Assembly: GCF_049065735.1 (NCBI RefSeq)
Contig: NZ_JBAKHD010000015.1
Coordinates: forward strand, 1 to 28,223
Direction of reading: 5' to 3'
Length of the DNA: 28,223 nucleotides
Source of the DNA: Paramesorhizobium sp049065735
Lineage (GTDB): Bacteria > Pseudomonadota > Alphaproteobacteria > Rhizobiales > Rhizobiaceae
Numbering within the stretch: the first letter of the stretch is position 1; every line of letters starts with the position of its first letter. The notes under the pieces were generated by a model that worked only from the letters and a program-made list of their open reading frames with translations, was not told the DNA's origin and did no database searches. This document shows, piece by piece, positions 9,692 through 16,855 of the stretch. The position numbers and the translations under genes were made by a program.

Positions 9692-11025
9692 TGTTACCCA
9701 CTGAGAAAGACGCCAAATTTTATATGGACGATGACAGGGCAGCCCTGCCCGAAACAGTTGTCAGATTGCGCCGCAAGGGGCGCATCACGCGGGCTATCGG
9801 TCCCATCATCCGAGCGGGTGGAAGCTTCGGGATAGGCGAGATTTGTTCCATCACGCGCACGGCGCGTGAGCCGCTTCTCGCCGAAGTGATCGGATTCGAC
9901 CGAGGGGAAATGTTACTTGCCCCGTACGGGGCCGCGCAAGGAATTTCCTATAAATCGACGATCACGCCCTCCCAATCCCGTTTTGAGATCCCGGTTGGAG
10001 AGGAATTCATGGGAAGGGTGCTCGACGCCTGGGGTGAGCCCATCGATGGTGGCGGCCCTTTGAGGAGAGGTTTGTGCTATCCGGCGCATGCCGATGCACC
10101 GAATCCGATGACGAGACCGCTGATTGACACGCCGTTTGTTTCGGGTATCCGGGCCATCGATGGCGCTCTCACATGTGGCGAGGGACAGCGTGTGGGGATT
10201 TTCGCCGCAGCGGGCGGTGGAAAGTCGACGCTCATATCGATGCTCGCCAAAAATGCTGCCTGCGACCGCTGCGTGATTGCGCTTATCGGCGAGCGTGGCC
10301 GCGAGGTGCGGGAATTTATCGACCAGAACCTCGGGCCGGAGGGCATCGCGCGGTCCATTGTGGTCACCGCAACATCCGACCGGCCGGTTATCGAACAGGT
10401 CAAGGCCGCCTATTCCGCCACCGCCATTGCAGAGTTTTTTCGGGATCGGGGCGAGCATGTCCTGCTTATCATGGATAGCCTCACCCGTTTTGCGCGCGCC
10501 CAGCGTCAGTTGGGTCTGTCCGCCGGCGAGCCTCCCACGCGACGGGGATTTCCTCCCTCGGTTTTTGAACAACTGCCCGTTCTGCTCGAACGGGCTGGGC
10601 GCAGCGAACGGGGCACCATAACGGCGGTTTACACTGTGCTGGTCGAGGGGGACGATATGAACGAGCCGGTCGCCGACGAAGCGCGGTCGCTTCTGGATGG
10701 CCATCTCATCCTCTCACGAAAGCTTGCCGGGGAAGGACATTATCCAGCAATCGACGTCATAGCCAGCACCAGCCGCGTTATGACTAATATCGTGCCGGAA
10801 GACCATCTTCGGGCAGTACGCAAACTGCGAGCGTTGCTTTCAAAATATGCCGAGCTGGAGCTTCTGGTTCGCATCGGCGAATATGTTCCAGGCAGCGACC
10901 AATTGGGAGATGAAGCGCTCGAACGGATCGATTTCATAAATGCGTTTCTCCGGCAGGAAACGGATGCCGTCAGTTCCTTCGAAGAGACGATCGCTAATCT
11001 CAAATGGGCCGTTGGCGATGATTGA
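9691..11025 (+). CDS. sctN: T3SS ATPase SctN (YscN/RhcN)
   Basis: SctN is the hexameric cytoplasmic ATPase that strips chaperones and helps unfold substrates. Of 444 residues, Walker A is AAAGGGKSTL (Lys about 178), Walker B is HVLLIMDSLTRFA with Arg and Gln following, and the export-ATPase signature SAGEPPTRRGFPPSVF is present. A C-terminal domain ends the protein. The Walker A loop has Ala-Ala-Gly-Gly-Gly where Gly-Ser-Gly-Val-Gly is usual, but Gly-Lys-Ser is kept and activity is expected. I chose ATG 9691 (overlapping the sctL TGA, GGGGGAG eight bases before) instead of an in-frame ATG at 9658. The gene sits in the standard L-N-O order. Confidence 0.97.
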   Translation: MLPTEKDAKFYMDDDRAALPETVVRLRRKGRITRAIGPIIRAGGSFGIGEICSITRTAREPLLAEVIGFDRGEMLLAPYGAAQGISYKSTITPSQSRFEIPVGEEFMGRVLDAWGEPIDGGGPLRRGLCYPAHADAPNPMTRPLIDTPFVSGIRAIDGALTCGEGQRVGIFAAAGGGKSTLISMLAKNAACDRCVIALIGERGREVREFIDQNLGPEGIARSIVVTATSDRPVIEQVKAAYSATAIAEFFRDRGEHVLLIMDSLTRFARAQRQLGLSAGEPPTRRGFPPSVFEQLPVLLERAGRSERGTITAVYTVLVEGDDMNEPVADEARSLLDGHLILSRKLAGEGHYPAIDVIASTSRVMTNIVPEDHLRAVRKLRALLSKYAELELLVRIGEYVPGSDQLGDEALERIDFINAFLRQETDAVSSFEETIANLKWAVGDD

Positions 11026-11506
11026 TCTGGAGCGAATTGTAGGAATCCGCAGCAGGCGCCTCAATCGGGCGCGTCAAAAACTTGCCGAGGCGAGAGCTGA
11101 ATTTTCCCGCGCGGGGTCGCAGGTTGTCACTGCACAGCAGGCGGTCGATGATTTTGATCTGGCGACCCGCTCGCTGGAAATCGAGCTGCTGACGTCGATT
11201 CTGAATAAGCCCACCTCGATCCAGACATTGCTGATGATCGAGGAAGAGCTCAAGAAGACGGAGAAGCAGGCAAAAGAACTCGCGCAGCGTCTTGTCGATG
11301 CAAAAGAGGTTTTGAACACGGCGGGAGAGGCAGCCGAGACGGCGGCGCGGGGCACGGCATCGGTTGAGCGGCAGCTCACAAAAAGTCAGTATCTGCTCGA
11401 CGAAGCGCATTCGGCGGAGCTTTCCAAAGCCGACAGATGCGATGAGTCGGAACTGGAGGATTTCGCCTCTTCCAGGAATACTGGGTTGTTTTACCATGGC
11501 TATTGA
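11018..11506 (+). CDS. sctO: T3SS ATPase stalk protein SctO (YscO type)
   Basis: SctO is the coiled-coil central stalk that sits in the SctN hexamer and contacts SctV, like FliJ. The 162-residue product is almost entirely charged coiled coil, for example LNRARQKLAEARAEFSRAG and MIEEELKKTEKQAKELAQRL. Family identity is set by the place between sctN and sctQ, the length and the coiled coil, since sequence conservation is minimal. The ATG at 11018 overlaps the sctN stop. There is little Shine-Dalgarno signal, so translation likely depends on termination of sctN. The stop overlaps the sctQ start by 11 bases. Confidence 0.82.
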   Translation: MIDLERIVGIRSRRLNRARQKLAEARAEFSRAGSQVVTAQQAVDDFDLATRSLEIELLTSILNKPTSIQTLLMIEEELKKTEKQAKELAQRLVDAKEVLNTAGEAAETAARGTASVERQLTKSQYLLDEAHSAELSKADRCDESELEDFASSRNTGLFYHGY

Positions 11507-12566
11507 CGTTTCCGTTCTTCCTCAACTTTCGGCTGATATCGGCAGAGCCTTGAACAGGATTGCCGGAACATATTGGAGTCTTGGGCTCGCGTCTTCCAAA
11601 ACGGATGGCTTGGTTTTGCAGTTGGATGTCGCCTTCGGCCAGCGCCCAGCCGCGCTGAAAACGGCGACGGCTCTTAGCGTAAAATGCTCTTTTGCCAGCT
11701 TTGGACTGACGGTAGAGACGAAACTCATCGACGTTTTAGGCGAGCAATTATTTCCTGCCTGGTTCACAGAGGGCGGACGAACGCTGCCGGATGAGTGGCG
11801 CGCCATTTTGGTTCTAAACAAATTGGCCAGCCAAACAGGGCTGGAGGCAAACATCTTCACGCTGGAGCCGGATGGCGCGGCGGATCTGCCGCCCGGCAAC
11901 GGAAGGAAGCTCCTCCACGGGCTCATTCATTTTGAAGGGGCAGCCTACAAATTCACCATCGCGGTCAAGAATATATATGACGTCCTGCCGGGCGCGGCCG
12001 GTTCATTGCATTGCAGCCAGATGACCAATGGGTTCGACCCGGGATTTCCTTGTCGTGTCTATTTACCGGCCAAGCGGCTCGCTTCGTCGGCTTACAGCCG
12101 GTTGCGCCCTGGCGACGTGGTTTTACTTGTGCAGGAAGACGGTGGCTCGATACCGTTTCAGGCCCGTATTCCGGAAATCTTGCATCTATCCGGAACTCTG
12201 CCAGCGGGCACATCCAGCCGCCCGATACGGGCGCTTATCGAAAAGGTTGAGAAGAGCAGGATCATGACCAATAATGACACAGAAATATTCCCGGAGGAGT
12301 CATCAAGCGAGGAATTTGAACAGATTTCTCCCGCACTTTTGCCGGTTACGCTGGAGGTTTCACTCGGCTCTCACCGCTTGACCCTCCAGCAACTTCAGCG
12401 GCTTGCGCCGGGCTCGACGCTGGAGCTTGATATCGACCTGAGCGCGCCGGTTACGATTTCGGCAAATGGAGCGCCTGTCGGCCAGGGCCACCTCATCCGG
12501 ATCGGCGACCGTGTCGGCGTACAACTCGTCGAGTGGCCAACCATGAAGGCCCGCCGGGGTGCCTGA
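11496..12566 (+). CDS. sctQ: T3SS C-ring/pod protein SctQ with C-terminal SPOA domain
   Basis: SctQ builds the cytoplasmic pods of the sorting platform. The 356-residue protein has a poorly conserved N-terminal part and a middle SPOA-like stretch around CRVYLPAKRLASSAYSRLRP then GDVVLLVQED. An acidic linker (EEFEQ region) leads to a clear C-terminal SPOA domain (about 280-350). That domain has LEVSLGSHRLTLQQLQRLAP, GSTLELDIDLSAPVTISANG and GHLIRIGDRVGVQL, the FliN/FliM C-domain pattern. The start ATG 11496 lies inside the sctO end, and the stop overlaps the GTG of sctR. Confidence 0.9.
   Translation: MAIDVSVLPQLSADIGRALNRIAGTYWSLGLASSKTDGLVLQLDVAFGQRPAALKTATALSVKCSFASFGLTVETKLIDVLGEQLFPAWFTEGGRTLPDEWRAILVLNKLASQTGLEANIFTLEPDGAADLPPGNGRKLLHGLIHFEGAAYKFTIAVKNIYDVLPGAAGSLHCSQMTNGFDPGFPCRVYLPAKRLASSAYSRLRPGDVVLLVQEDGGSIPFQARIPEILHLSGTLPAGTSSRPIRALIEKVEKSRIMTNNDTEIFPEESSSEEFEQISPALLPVTLEVSLGSHRLTLQQLQRLAPGSTLELDIDLSAPVTISANGAPVGQGHLIRIGDRVGVQLVEWPTMKARRGA
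12264..12566 (+). CDS. Possible internal translation product SctQ-C
   Basis: An in-frame ATG at codon 257 of sctQ is preceded by the purine-rich GAAGAGCAGGATC. It would start a 100-residue protein consisting of the acidic linker and the whole C-terminal SPOA domain. Separate SctQ-C products from internal starts are known in Yersinia (YscQ-C) and Salmonella (SpaO-S) and are required for assembly. Placement immediately before the SPOA domain matches those cases. The ribosome-binding signal is only moderate, so this is inference. Confidence 0.4.
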   Translation: MTNNDTEIFPEESSSEEFEQISPALLPVTLEVSLGSHRLTLQQLQRLAPGSTLELDIDLSAPVTISANGAPVGQGHLIRIGDRVGVQLVEWPTMKARRGA

Positions 12567-13212
12567 AAATCTCCCAGCAGTCCTGCCTTCGATTCTGATG
12601 GTAATGGCCCTTGGCCTTTTACCCCTTCTCATCGTCATGGGCACGGCCTTCACCAAGATTTCGATCGTCCTAAGCCTCTTGCGAAACGCTCTCGGGCTGC
12701 AGCAGGTGCCATCCGCCCTGGTGGTCAACTCAATCGCATTGACGCTAACCATTTTCATCATGGCGCCGCTTGGCCAAGAGATGGCTCAACAAATTGCTCA
12801 AGCCAATGTCACGTCATATGATTGGGATAGTCTTTCCAAGATACTGCATATTGTTAACAACGTTTACACGCAATATTTGACCCGGTACGCCAGCCCGAGG
12901 GAACTCGCCTTCTTTATGGATGCGGCCCGGAAACTATGGCCACCCTCGCTGCAAAATCAGATCACAAGCACCAATATCCTCATCCTTTTACCTGCCCACG
13001 TTACATCAGAAATTACGCGCGCATTCGAAATAGCCTTCTTGTTATTCCTGCCATTTCTCGTAATCGACATGGTCGTATCCAATATCCTGCTGGCGATGGG
13101 CGCTATGATGGTGCCGCCAATGCTGGTGTCGCTTCCAATCAAGATTTTACTGTTTGTCGCTTCCGATGGATGGGCGCGCCTCATCCATAACCTGGTGCTG
13201 AGCTATGTTTAG
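12559..13212 (+). CDS. sctR: T3SS export-gate protein SctR
   Basis: SctR forms the pentameric core of the export gate (FliP family). The 217-residue membrane protein has the FliP signatures MGTAFTKISIVLSLLRNALG followed by LQQVPSALVVNSIALTLT, and AFLLFLPFLVIDMVVSNILL with GAMMVPPMLVSLPIKI. The start is GTG (12559) within the end of sctQ, with GAAGG 10 bases upstream in the sctQ coding sequence. Length is normal. Confidence 0.96.
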   Translation: MPENLPAVLPSILMVMALGLLPLLIVMGTAFTKISIVLSLLRNALGLQQVPSALVVNSIALTLTIFIMAPLGQEMAQQIAQANVTSYDWDSLSKILHIVNNVYTQYLTRYASPRELAFFMDAARKLWPPSLQNQITSTNILILLPAHVTSEITRAFEIAFLLFLPFLVIDMVVSNILLAMGAMMVPPMLVSLPIKILLFVASDGWARLIHNLVLSYV

Positions 13213-13221
13213 GAGGAGTGG

Positions 13222-13485
13222 ATGTTACCCGATGAAGTACTGTATACTGCGAAGAATGCAGTGTTGCTGATATTCTATTTCTCGATGCCTTCCATCGTAG
13301 TGGCGGCGGCTGTCGGGCTTGTGGTGGCGCTGGTACAAACGCTCGTTCAACTTCAGGAACAGACGCTGGCCTTTGCACTGAAGCTGGTTGCTGTGATGGC
13401 TGTCCTCGCAGTGACCGGACCCTGGATGACCGGCCATCTTTTCATTTTTCTCGACCAGATTTTCGACCGCATCATCGGGATTTGA
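13222..13485 (+). CDS. sctS: T3SS export-gate protein SctS
   Basis: SctS (FliQ family) contributes four short hairpin subunits to the gate. The 87-residue protein has two hydrophobic segments, around LLIFYFSMPSIVVAAAVGLV and VAVMAVLAVTGPWM. The family connector VQTLVQLQEQTLAFALKL lies between them. AGGAGG directly upstream of the ATG gives a strong ribosome site, and the sctR stop is nine bases before the start. Confidence 0.96.
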   Translation: MLPDEVLYTAKNAVLLIFYFSMPSIVVAAAVGLVVALVQTLVQLQEQTLAFALKLVAVMAVLAVTGPWMTGHLFIFLDQIFDRIIGI

Positions 13486-13491
13486 AAGACC

Positions 13492-14283
13492 GTGCTGGAC
13501 GACGCGATGATTAATCAAAAATGGGATTCGCTTTTGGGCGGACTCCTTTTGGTGATTGCGCGTAGCGCCGCCTTCTTTGCTCTTTGTCCGCTCCTCTCCC
13601 GAAACATCGTCCCGCGTCTTGTCAGGCTTGCAGTCATTTTAGTTTCAGCGCTTGTCTGCTTTTCCGCTGCTTTGCCACCGCCGAACATGAATTTCCCCCC
13701 GCCGGGACTTTATATGGGTTTTCTCTTCAAGGAACTTTGCCTGGGCTATCTGCTGGGTGTGCTCACATGGCTTCCGTTGCGCTCACTCGAGATAGCCGGG
13801 GTCATTCTCGATACCCAGCGCGGCAATATGCAGGGGCAGGAATTGAATCCGACGTTCGGCAGCCCAACGACGACGACCACGATTTTCCTCTCGCAGATTT
13901 TTTCCGGTTATTTCTTTGCCGCCGGCGGTTGGCTGACCCTCACCCGGCTTCTTTATGAAAGTATGAACCTTTGGCCCGTTTTCTCGCCAATGCCGGCGCT
14001 CGATGAGAAAATGGCGGAGGTTTTGCTCAATTTTCTCGGCGCGGAATTTTCCGTCGCGCTTACATTGACCTTGCCGATTTCCGGGATGATGTTCATTGCC
14101 GATATTATTATCGCCTATATCGCGCGCACAGCCCCCAGCCTGAATGCCCTGGCGCTGGGCATGCCGGTGAAGACGGGCATTATGTTATTTTTGCTGATTT
14201 TTTATCTGGATATGCTCTATCCCCGCATCCTATCTGGGGCCGGCGAGGCACTCATCTATCTGTCGAGCGCCGTGGTAGGATGA
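13492..14283 (+). CDS. sctT: T3SS export-gate protein SctT
   Basis: SctT (FliR/SpaR family) is the single-copy gate component packed on SctR/SctS. The 263 residues hold several membrane segments and family stretches such as LGYLLGVLTWLPLRSLEIAG, VILDTQRGNMQGQELNP and MFIADIIIAYIARTAPSLNA followed by LALGMPVKTGI. The start is uncertain: GTG 13492 with GAAAG before it, or ATG 13507 with weak upstream signal. Both lie before the first membrane helix. The stop overlaps the sctU ATG (ATGA). Confidence 0.95.
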   Translation: MLDDAMINQKWDSLLGGLLLVIARSAAFFALCPLLSRNIVPRLVRLAVILVSALVCFSAALPPPNMNFPPPGLYMGFLFKELCLGYLLGVLTWLPLRSLEIAGVILDTQRGNMQGQELNPTFGSPTTTTTIFLSQIFSGYFFAAGGWLTLTRLLYESMNLWPVFSPMPALDEKMAEVLLNFLGAEFSVALTLTLPISGMMFIADIIIAYIARTAPSLNALALGMPVKTGIMLFLLIFYLDMLYPRILSGAGEALIYLSSAVVG

Positions 14284-15293
14284 GCTCGGACAAAACAGAG
14301 CAGCCTACACCGTACAAACTTCGCGAGCAGCGTCGGGAAGGGCAGATCCCTCAGCGCAAATACTCATTGGAAGCGGGAAGCACAATCGTCTCCACAATTG
14401 TATTGTTCATTATGCTTTCGTCATTTTCAGTCTTCGCGCTCACCATGGCTGGCGTGGTGTGGAATTCAGTCAGTAAGCCCTGGATCGAGGCACTCCGCAC
14501 CATCATTCCGCCGATCGAGAAACTGGGGTTGCTATGTCTAATGATGATATCGATTATGGGGCTCTTCTCGCTTGTTTTTGGACTGCTTCTTAATAAATTC
14601 AACTTTTCCGTCAGGGCGCTATCGCCAAAGTTCCAGAAGCTAAACCCCGCCAGCAACGCCAAGGAGTTATTCTCGCTGGAGAAATTACACAGTTTTCTGA
14701 TTATATTCGTGTATTTTCTTTATATGGTGGTTTGTTTATATGTAACGATTACGGAAAATGTGAAAAACATCATCATGGATTCCGTCTGCGGAACACGGTG
14801 TCTTGTCAATATTTTTTTAGATATGCTTAAAAAAGATATCGGGTACTTCCTCTTATTATGCCTGTGTATCGGCGTGGCCGATTATTTTATACAGTCACGT
14901 TTGTTTCTCCGGCGCAACAAGATGAGCAAGCAGGAGGTCAAGCGGGAATACAAAACGCGCGAAGGAGACCCGCATATCAAGAGCACGCGCAAATCTCTCG
15001 CTATCAATGACGCGATGCTCCCTAATCCGCGAGAAGCCACCCATGTCCTTTGCGGCCCCGAACATTTGGTGGCGGTGATATATTATGCTGGCAGGGGCGT
15101 GCCTCCCTTTGTCATAGGAAAGGCGAAAGGTCCGAGTGTCACACGCATGCGCTCATTCTATAAGGAGCTCGGCAAGCCGACTATCTTCGTGCCGTCGGTT
15201 GCGCTCGAATTTTTTAAAATGGCGGAATCGGGCAATTATCTTCCGCCTCGCGGGCTCCGGCTCATGGAGAAGATCGTACAAACATTGTCGTGA
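14280..15293 (+). CDS. sctU: T3SS substrate-switch export protein SctU with altered self-cleavage motif
   Basis: SctU (FlhB family) closes around the gate and, after self-cleavage at Asn-Pro-Thr-His, switches export from early to late substrates. The N-terminus (SSDKTEQPTPYKLREQRREG) is the textbook FlhB/SctU start. Four membrane segments follow and then the linker region RRNKMSKQEVKREYKTREGD. In the cytoplasmic domain the alignment-defining stretch ATHVLC-GPEH-LVAVIYY (residues 253-269) puts Gly259-Pro-Glu-His262 where Asn-Pro-Thr-His is expected. The catalytic Asn is absent, so normal self-cleavage is not expected. A nearby NPREATH (249-255) is not in register. The rest (RSFYKELGKPTIFVPSVALE) is intact. 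Length (337) is normal. Confidence 0.95.
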   Translation: MSSDKTEQPTPYKLREQRREGQIPQRKYSLEAGSTIVSTIVLFIMLSSFSVFALTMAGVVWNSVSKPWIEALRTIIPPIEKLGLLCLMMISIMGLFSLVFGLLLNKFNFSVRALSPKFQKLNPASNAKELFSLEKLHSFLIIFVYFLYMVVCLYVTITENVKNIIMDSVCGTRCLVNIFLDMLKKDIGYFLLLCLCIGVADYFIQSRLFLRRNKMSKQEVKREYKTREGDPHIKSTRKSLAINDAMLPNPREATHVLCGPEHLVAVIYYAGRGVPPFVIGKAKGPSVTRMRSFYKELGKPTIFVPSVALEFFKMAESGNYLPPRGLRLMEKIVQTLS

Positions 15294-15333
15294 CGTTGAG
15301 CAACCGGGCGCCCTCTCTCTGATACATCCCGAG

Positions 15334-15366
15334 AAATTTCGTGCCAGATCGGCAAATTTCGTGCCA
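15334..15366. promoter_or_regulatory. Two perfect 13-bp direct repeats, 20-bp period
   Basis: AAATTTCGTGCCA occurs at 15334-15346 and again at 15354-15366, so the copies recur every 20 bp, about two DNA turns on the same face. They lie in the 164-base gap between sctU and the LysR-type regulator start. Tandem sites at this spacing are typical of a cooperative regulator. LytTR-family sites are direct repeats 21-22 bp apart and LysR-type proteins bind extended regions, so either local regulator could be the ligand. Confidence 0.45.
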
Positions 15367-15457
15367 ACGGCCTTCTTCTCCACATGCGGCACTTTAAAAC
15401 CTCCAACACAGACTCGTGTGCGAGCGAAATAATGATGCAACAGGGACGGAGGACGCA

Positions 15458-16363
15458 ATGCACAATCTCAGTAGGAGAAAGCTGGGAGTCTTTTTATCCG
15501 TTGTCGAAGCAGGTAGTTTTACCAAGGGGGCTCGGATCTCCAATATTTCCGAGCCTGCGACCATCAGCATTATCAACGAACTGGAATCCACGCTTGACGC
15601 GGAATTGTTCGAGAGAGCCGGGAAGATCAGAACCGGAAAATTAACGCCGCGTGGCCAAGAGGTGTATCAAATCCTCTCCAAGGCACTCGCAGTGTACGAT
15701 CAGACATTGGGGGCACTCAGTTCTCCAAAAAAACGACGTACACCCAAGGTACTGATACAAACCCCATATGCTCCTGCCGTATTATGGTACTGGCTGGGCA
15801 GTTTGATCGCTAAATTCAAGGAGCATCAGATCAATATCAGTTCCGCAGAACGGGGAGAAATCTTCCAGGCAATAGAAAAGCGGGATGAATGCATTGGCTT
15901 CATAGACGGAAATGCGCGACCGAGAAACAGCGAATATATTCCTCTTTGTACAAGCGAGATCGTCCTGGTCTACTCAGATTCGGCAGCCAAGGATTTCAAT
16001 TTTAACACCGAGCGTATTTCGTGGCATGATGTGCCAGAAAGCACTATTTTGTATTGCGGGATAGCGCCGAATACAACCAAAAAGATTTATGAGAATCTCC
16101 GGGAGAATGGGGCACGCAAAGGAGAACTGACTGAGGTCAATTGCGCTGACATTCTGAGGCATTTCATCTTCGAGTTAGGAGTGCCGGCGCTTCTACCGGA
16201 GATCATGGCCAGATATTTGCGTAATGATACGGATTTGCGCTTGTTGCGATTTTCCTTCTCGCCGGTTCACGTGCCCCTGGGACTTGTCGTTCCCTATGGC
16301 CAAACGCTTCAGTTCAAATTTAACCGCTCCGACGTGCAAAAAGCTTTCTCTTTGGCGCGTTAG
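15458..16363 (+). CDS. LysR-type transcriptional regulator
   Basis: The 301-residue protein begins with a LysR-type winged helix-turn-helix (RKLGVFLSVVEAGSFTKGA, SEPATISIINELESTL, ELFER, LTPRGQEVY). A periplasmic-binding-like effector domain follows, with weak but typical features: two lobes, VPLGLVVP near the end. ATG 15458 with CGGAGGA five bases upstream is preferred to the earlier open frame at 15416. It lies 164 bases after sctU in the same direction and faces the LytTR gene on the other strand, so it probably controls the T3SS or itself. TtsI, the usual rhizobial T3SS activator, is an OmpR-like regulator, so this one is a different class. The inducer cannot be inferred. Confidence 0.85.
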   Translation: MHNLSRRKLGVFLSVVEAGSFTKGARISNISEPATISIINELESTLDAELFERAGKIRTGKLTPRGQEVYQILSKALAVYDQTLGALSSPKKRRTPKVLIQTPYAPAVLWYWLGSLIAKFKEHQINISSAERGEIFQAIEKRDECIGFIDGNARPRNSEYIPLCTSEIVLVYSDSAAKDFNFNTERISWHDVPESTILYCGIAPNTTKKIYENLRENGARKGELTEVNCADILRHFIFELGVPALLPEIMARYLRNDTDLRLLRFSFSPVHVPLGLVVPYGQTLQFKFNRSDVQKAFSLAR

Positions 16364-16439
16364 AGGCAATCCCGAACCGAAGGTCTGCGCCAGCAAAAGT
16401 TGCAAACTTTTCGGATAAGCTTATGCGGCGAAACAAAGC

Positions 16440-16485
16440 GTTAGAGCAGGATGCCCGAGTCAATTTGATTGCATCTTGCTCTCAT
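16440..16485. repeat. Palindromic intergenic repeat, copy 1
   Basis: Arms GTTAGAGCAGGATGC and GCATCTTGCTCT enclose a 16-base loop; twelve base pairs form with one mismatch. The same architecture (similar arms, 16-base loop) recurs at 20460-20505. Similarity also extends to the left (TTATG, GGCGAAA in both). Rhizobial and Brucella genomes carry many such AGAGCATGAT-type palindromes. It lies between the LysR gene and the next small gene and could act in transcript processing. Confidence 0.55.
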
Positions 16486-16552
16486 CCGAGCGGTGGGTTA
16501 GGGGGCGCCCTCAGGCGTCTTCAAGCACCACAAATCATGACGGATCAGTAGC

Positions 16553-16834
16553 ATGGAAAAAATGCCATCCCTGGATAAGGAATTCGGTAAATTCCCGCCT
16601 CATATGCTAGGCGTACGAGACGTTTTTGAATTTTCATATGCAAGTGCGGACCGAGTTGCCAAGCGTTTCCGGAATAATTCGGATATTATCCGGGCGCTGG
16701 ATGGGGTCTTGCAAATCATAATTCAGTCTTCCCTTTCTGATAGCGACAAGCAAATATTAGACCGCTTACTCGCGGATGAAAAAGATGTCGTGTCTTTTGC
16801 ACAAACATCCCGCAACAGTGTTATTGCCCTGTAG
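16553..16834 (+). CDS. Unknown 93-aa protein in the T3SS regulatory segment
   Basis: An ATG-started frame of 93 codons encodes a soluble, mostly helical protein beginning MEKMPSLDKEFGKF, with no signal peptide and no membrane segment. The C-terminal half has a helix pair (RNNSDIIRALDGVLQIIIQ; SDSDKQILDRLLADEKDV). I do not recognise the family. There is no strong ribosome-binding signal directly before the ATG. It is convergent with the LytTR gene, 22 bases apart at the stops. Its size, charge and location would fit a T3SS chaperone or small regulator. A non-coding status is possible because it rests on the open frame and protein-like composition only. Confidence 0.55.
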   Translation: MEKMPSLDKEFGKFPPHMLGVRDVFEFSYASADRVAKRFRNNSDIIRALDGVLQIIIQSSLSDSDKQILDRLLADEKDVVSFAQTSRNSVIAL

Positions 16835-16855
16835 CGCCCATCCGCAAGCCATGTC

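Noticed and set aside
9913..10704. Long open frame on the minus strand (263 codons)
   Set aside because: Antisense to sctN, whose motifs are unmistakable; no independent support.
15024..15044. Asn-Pro-Arg-Glu-Ala-Thr-His in SctU as a possible cleavage motif with an insertion
   Set aside because: The better register (ATHVLC before, LVAVIYY after) places GPEH, not NPREATH, in the cleavage loop; kept as the main alternative to test.
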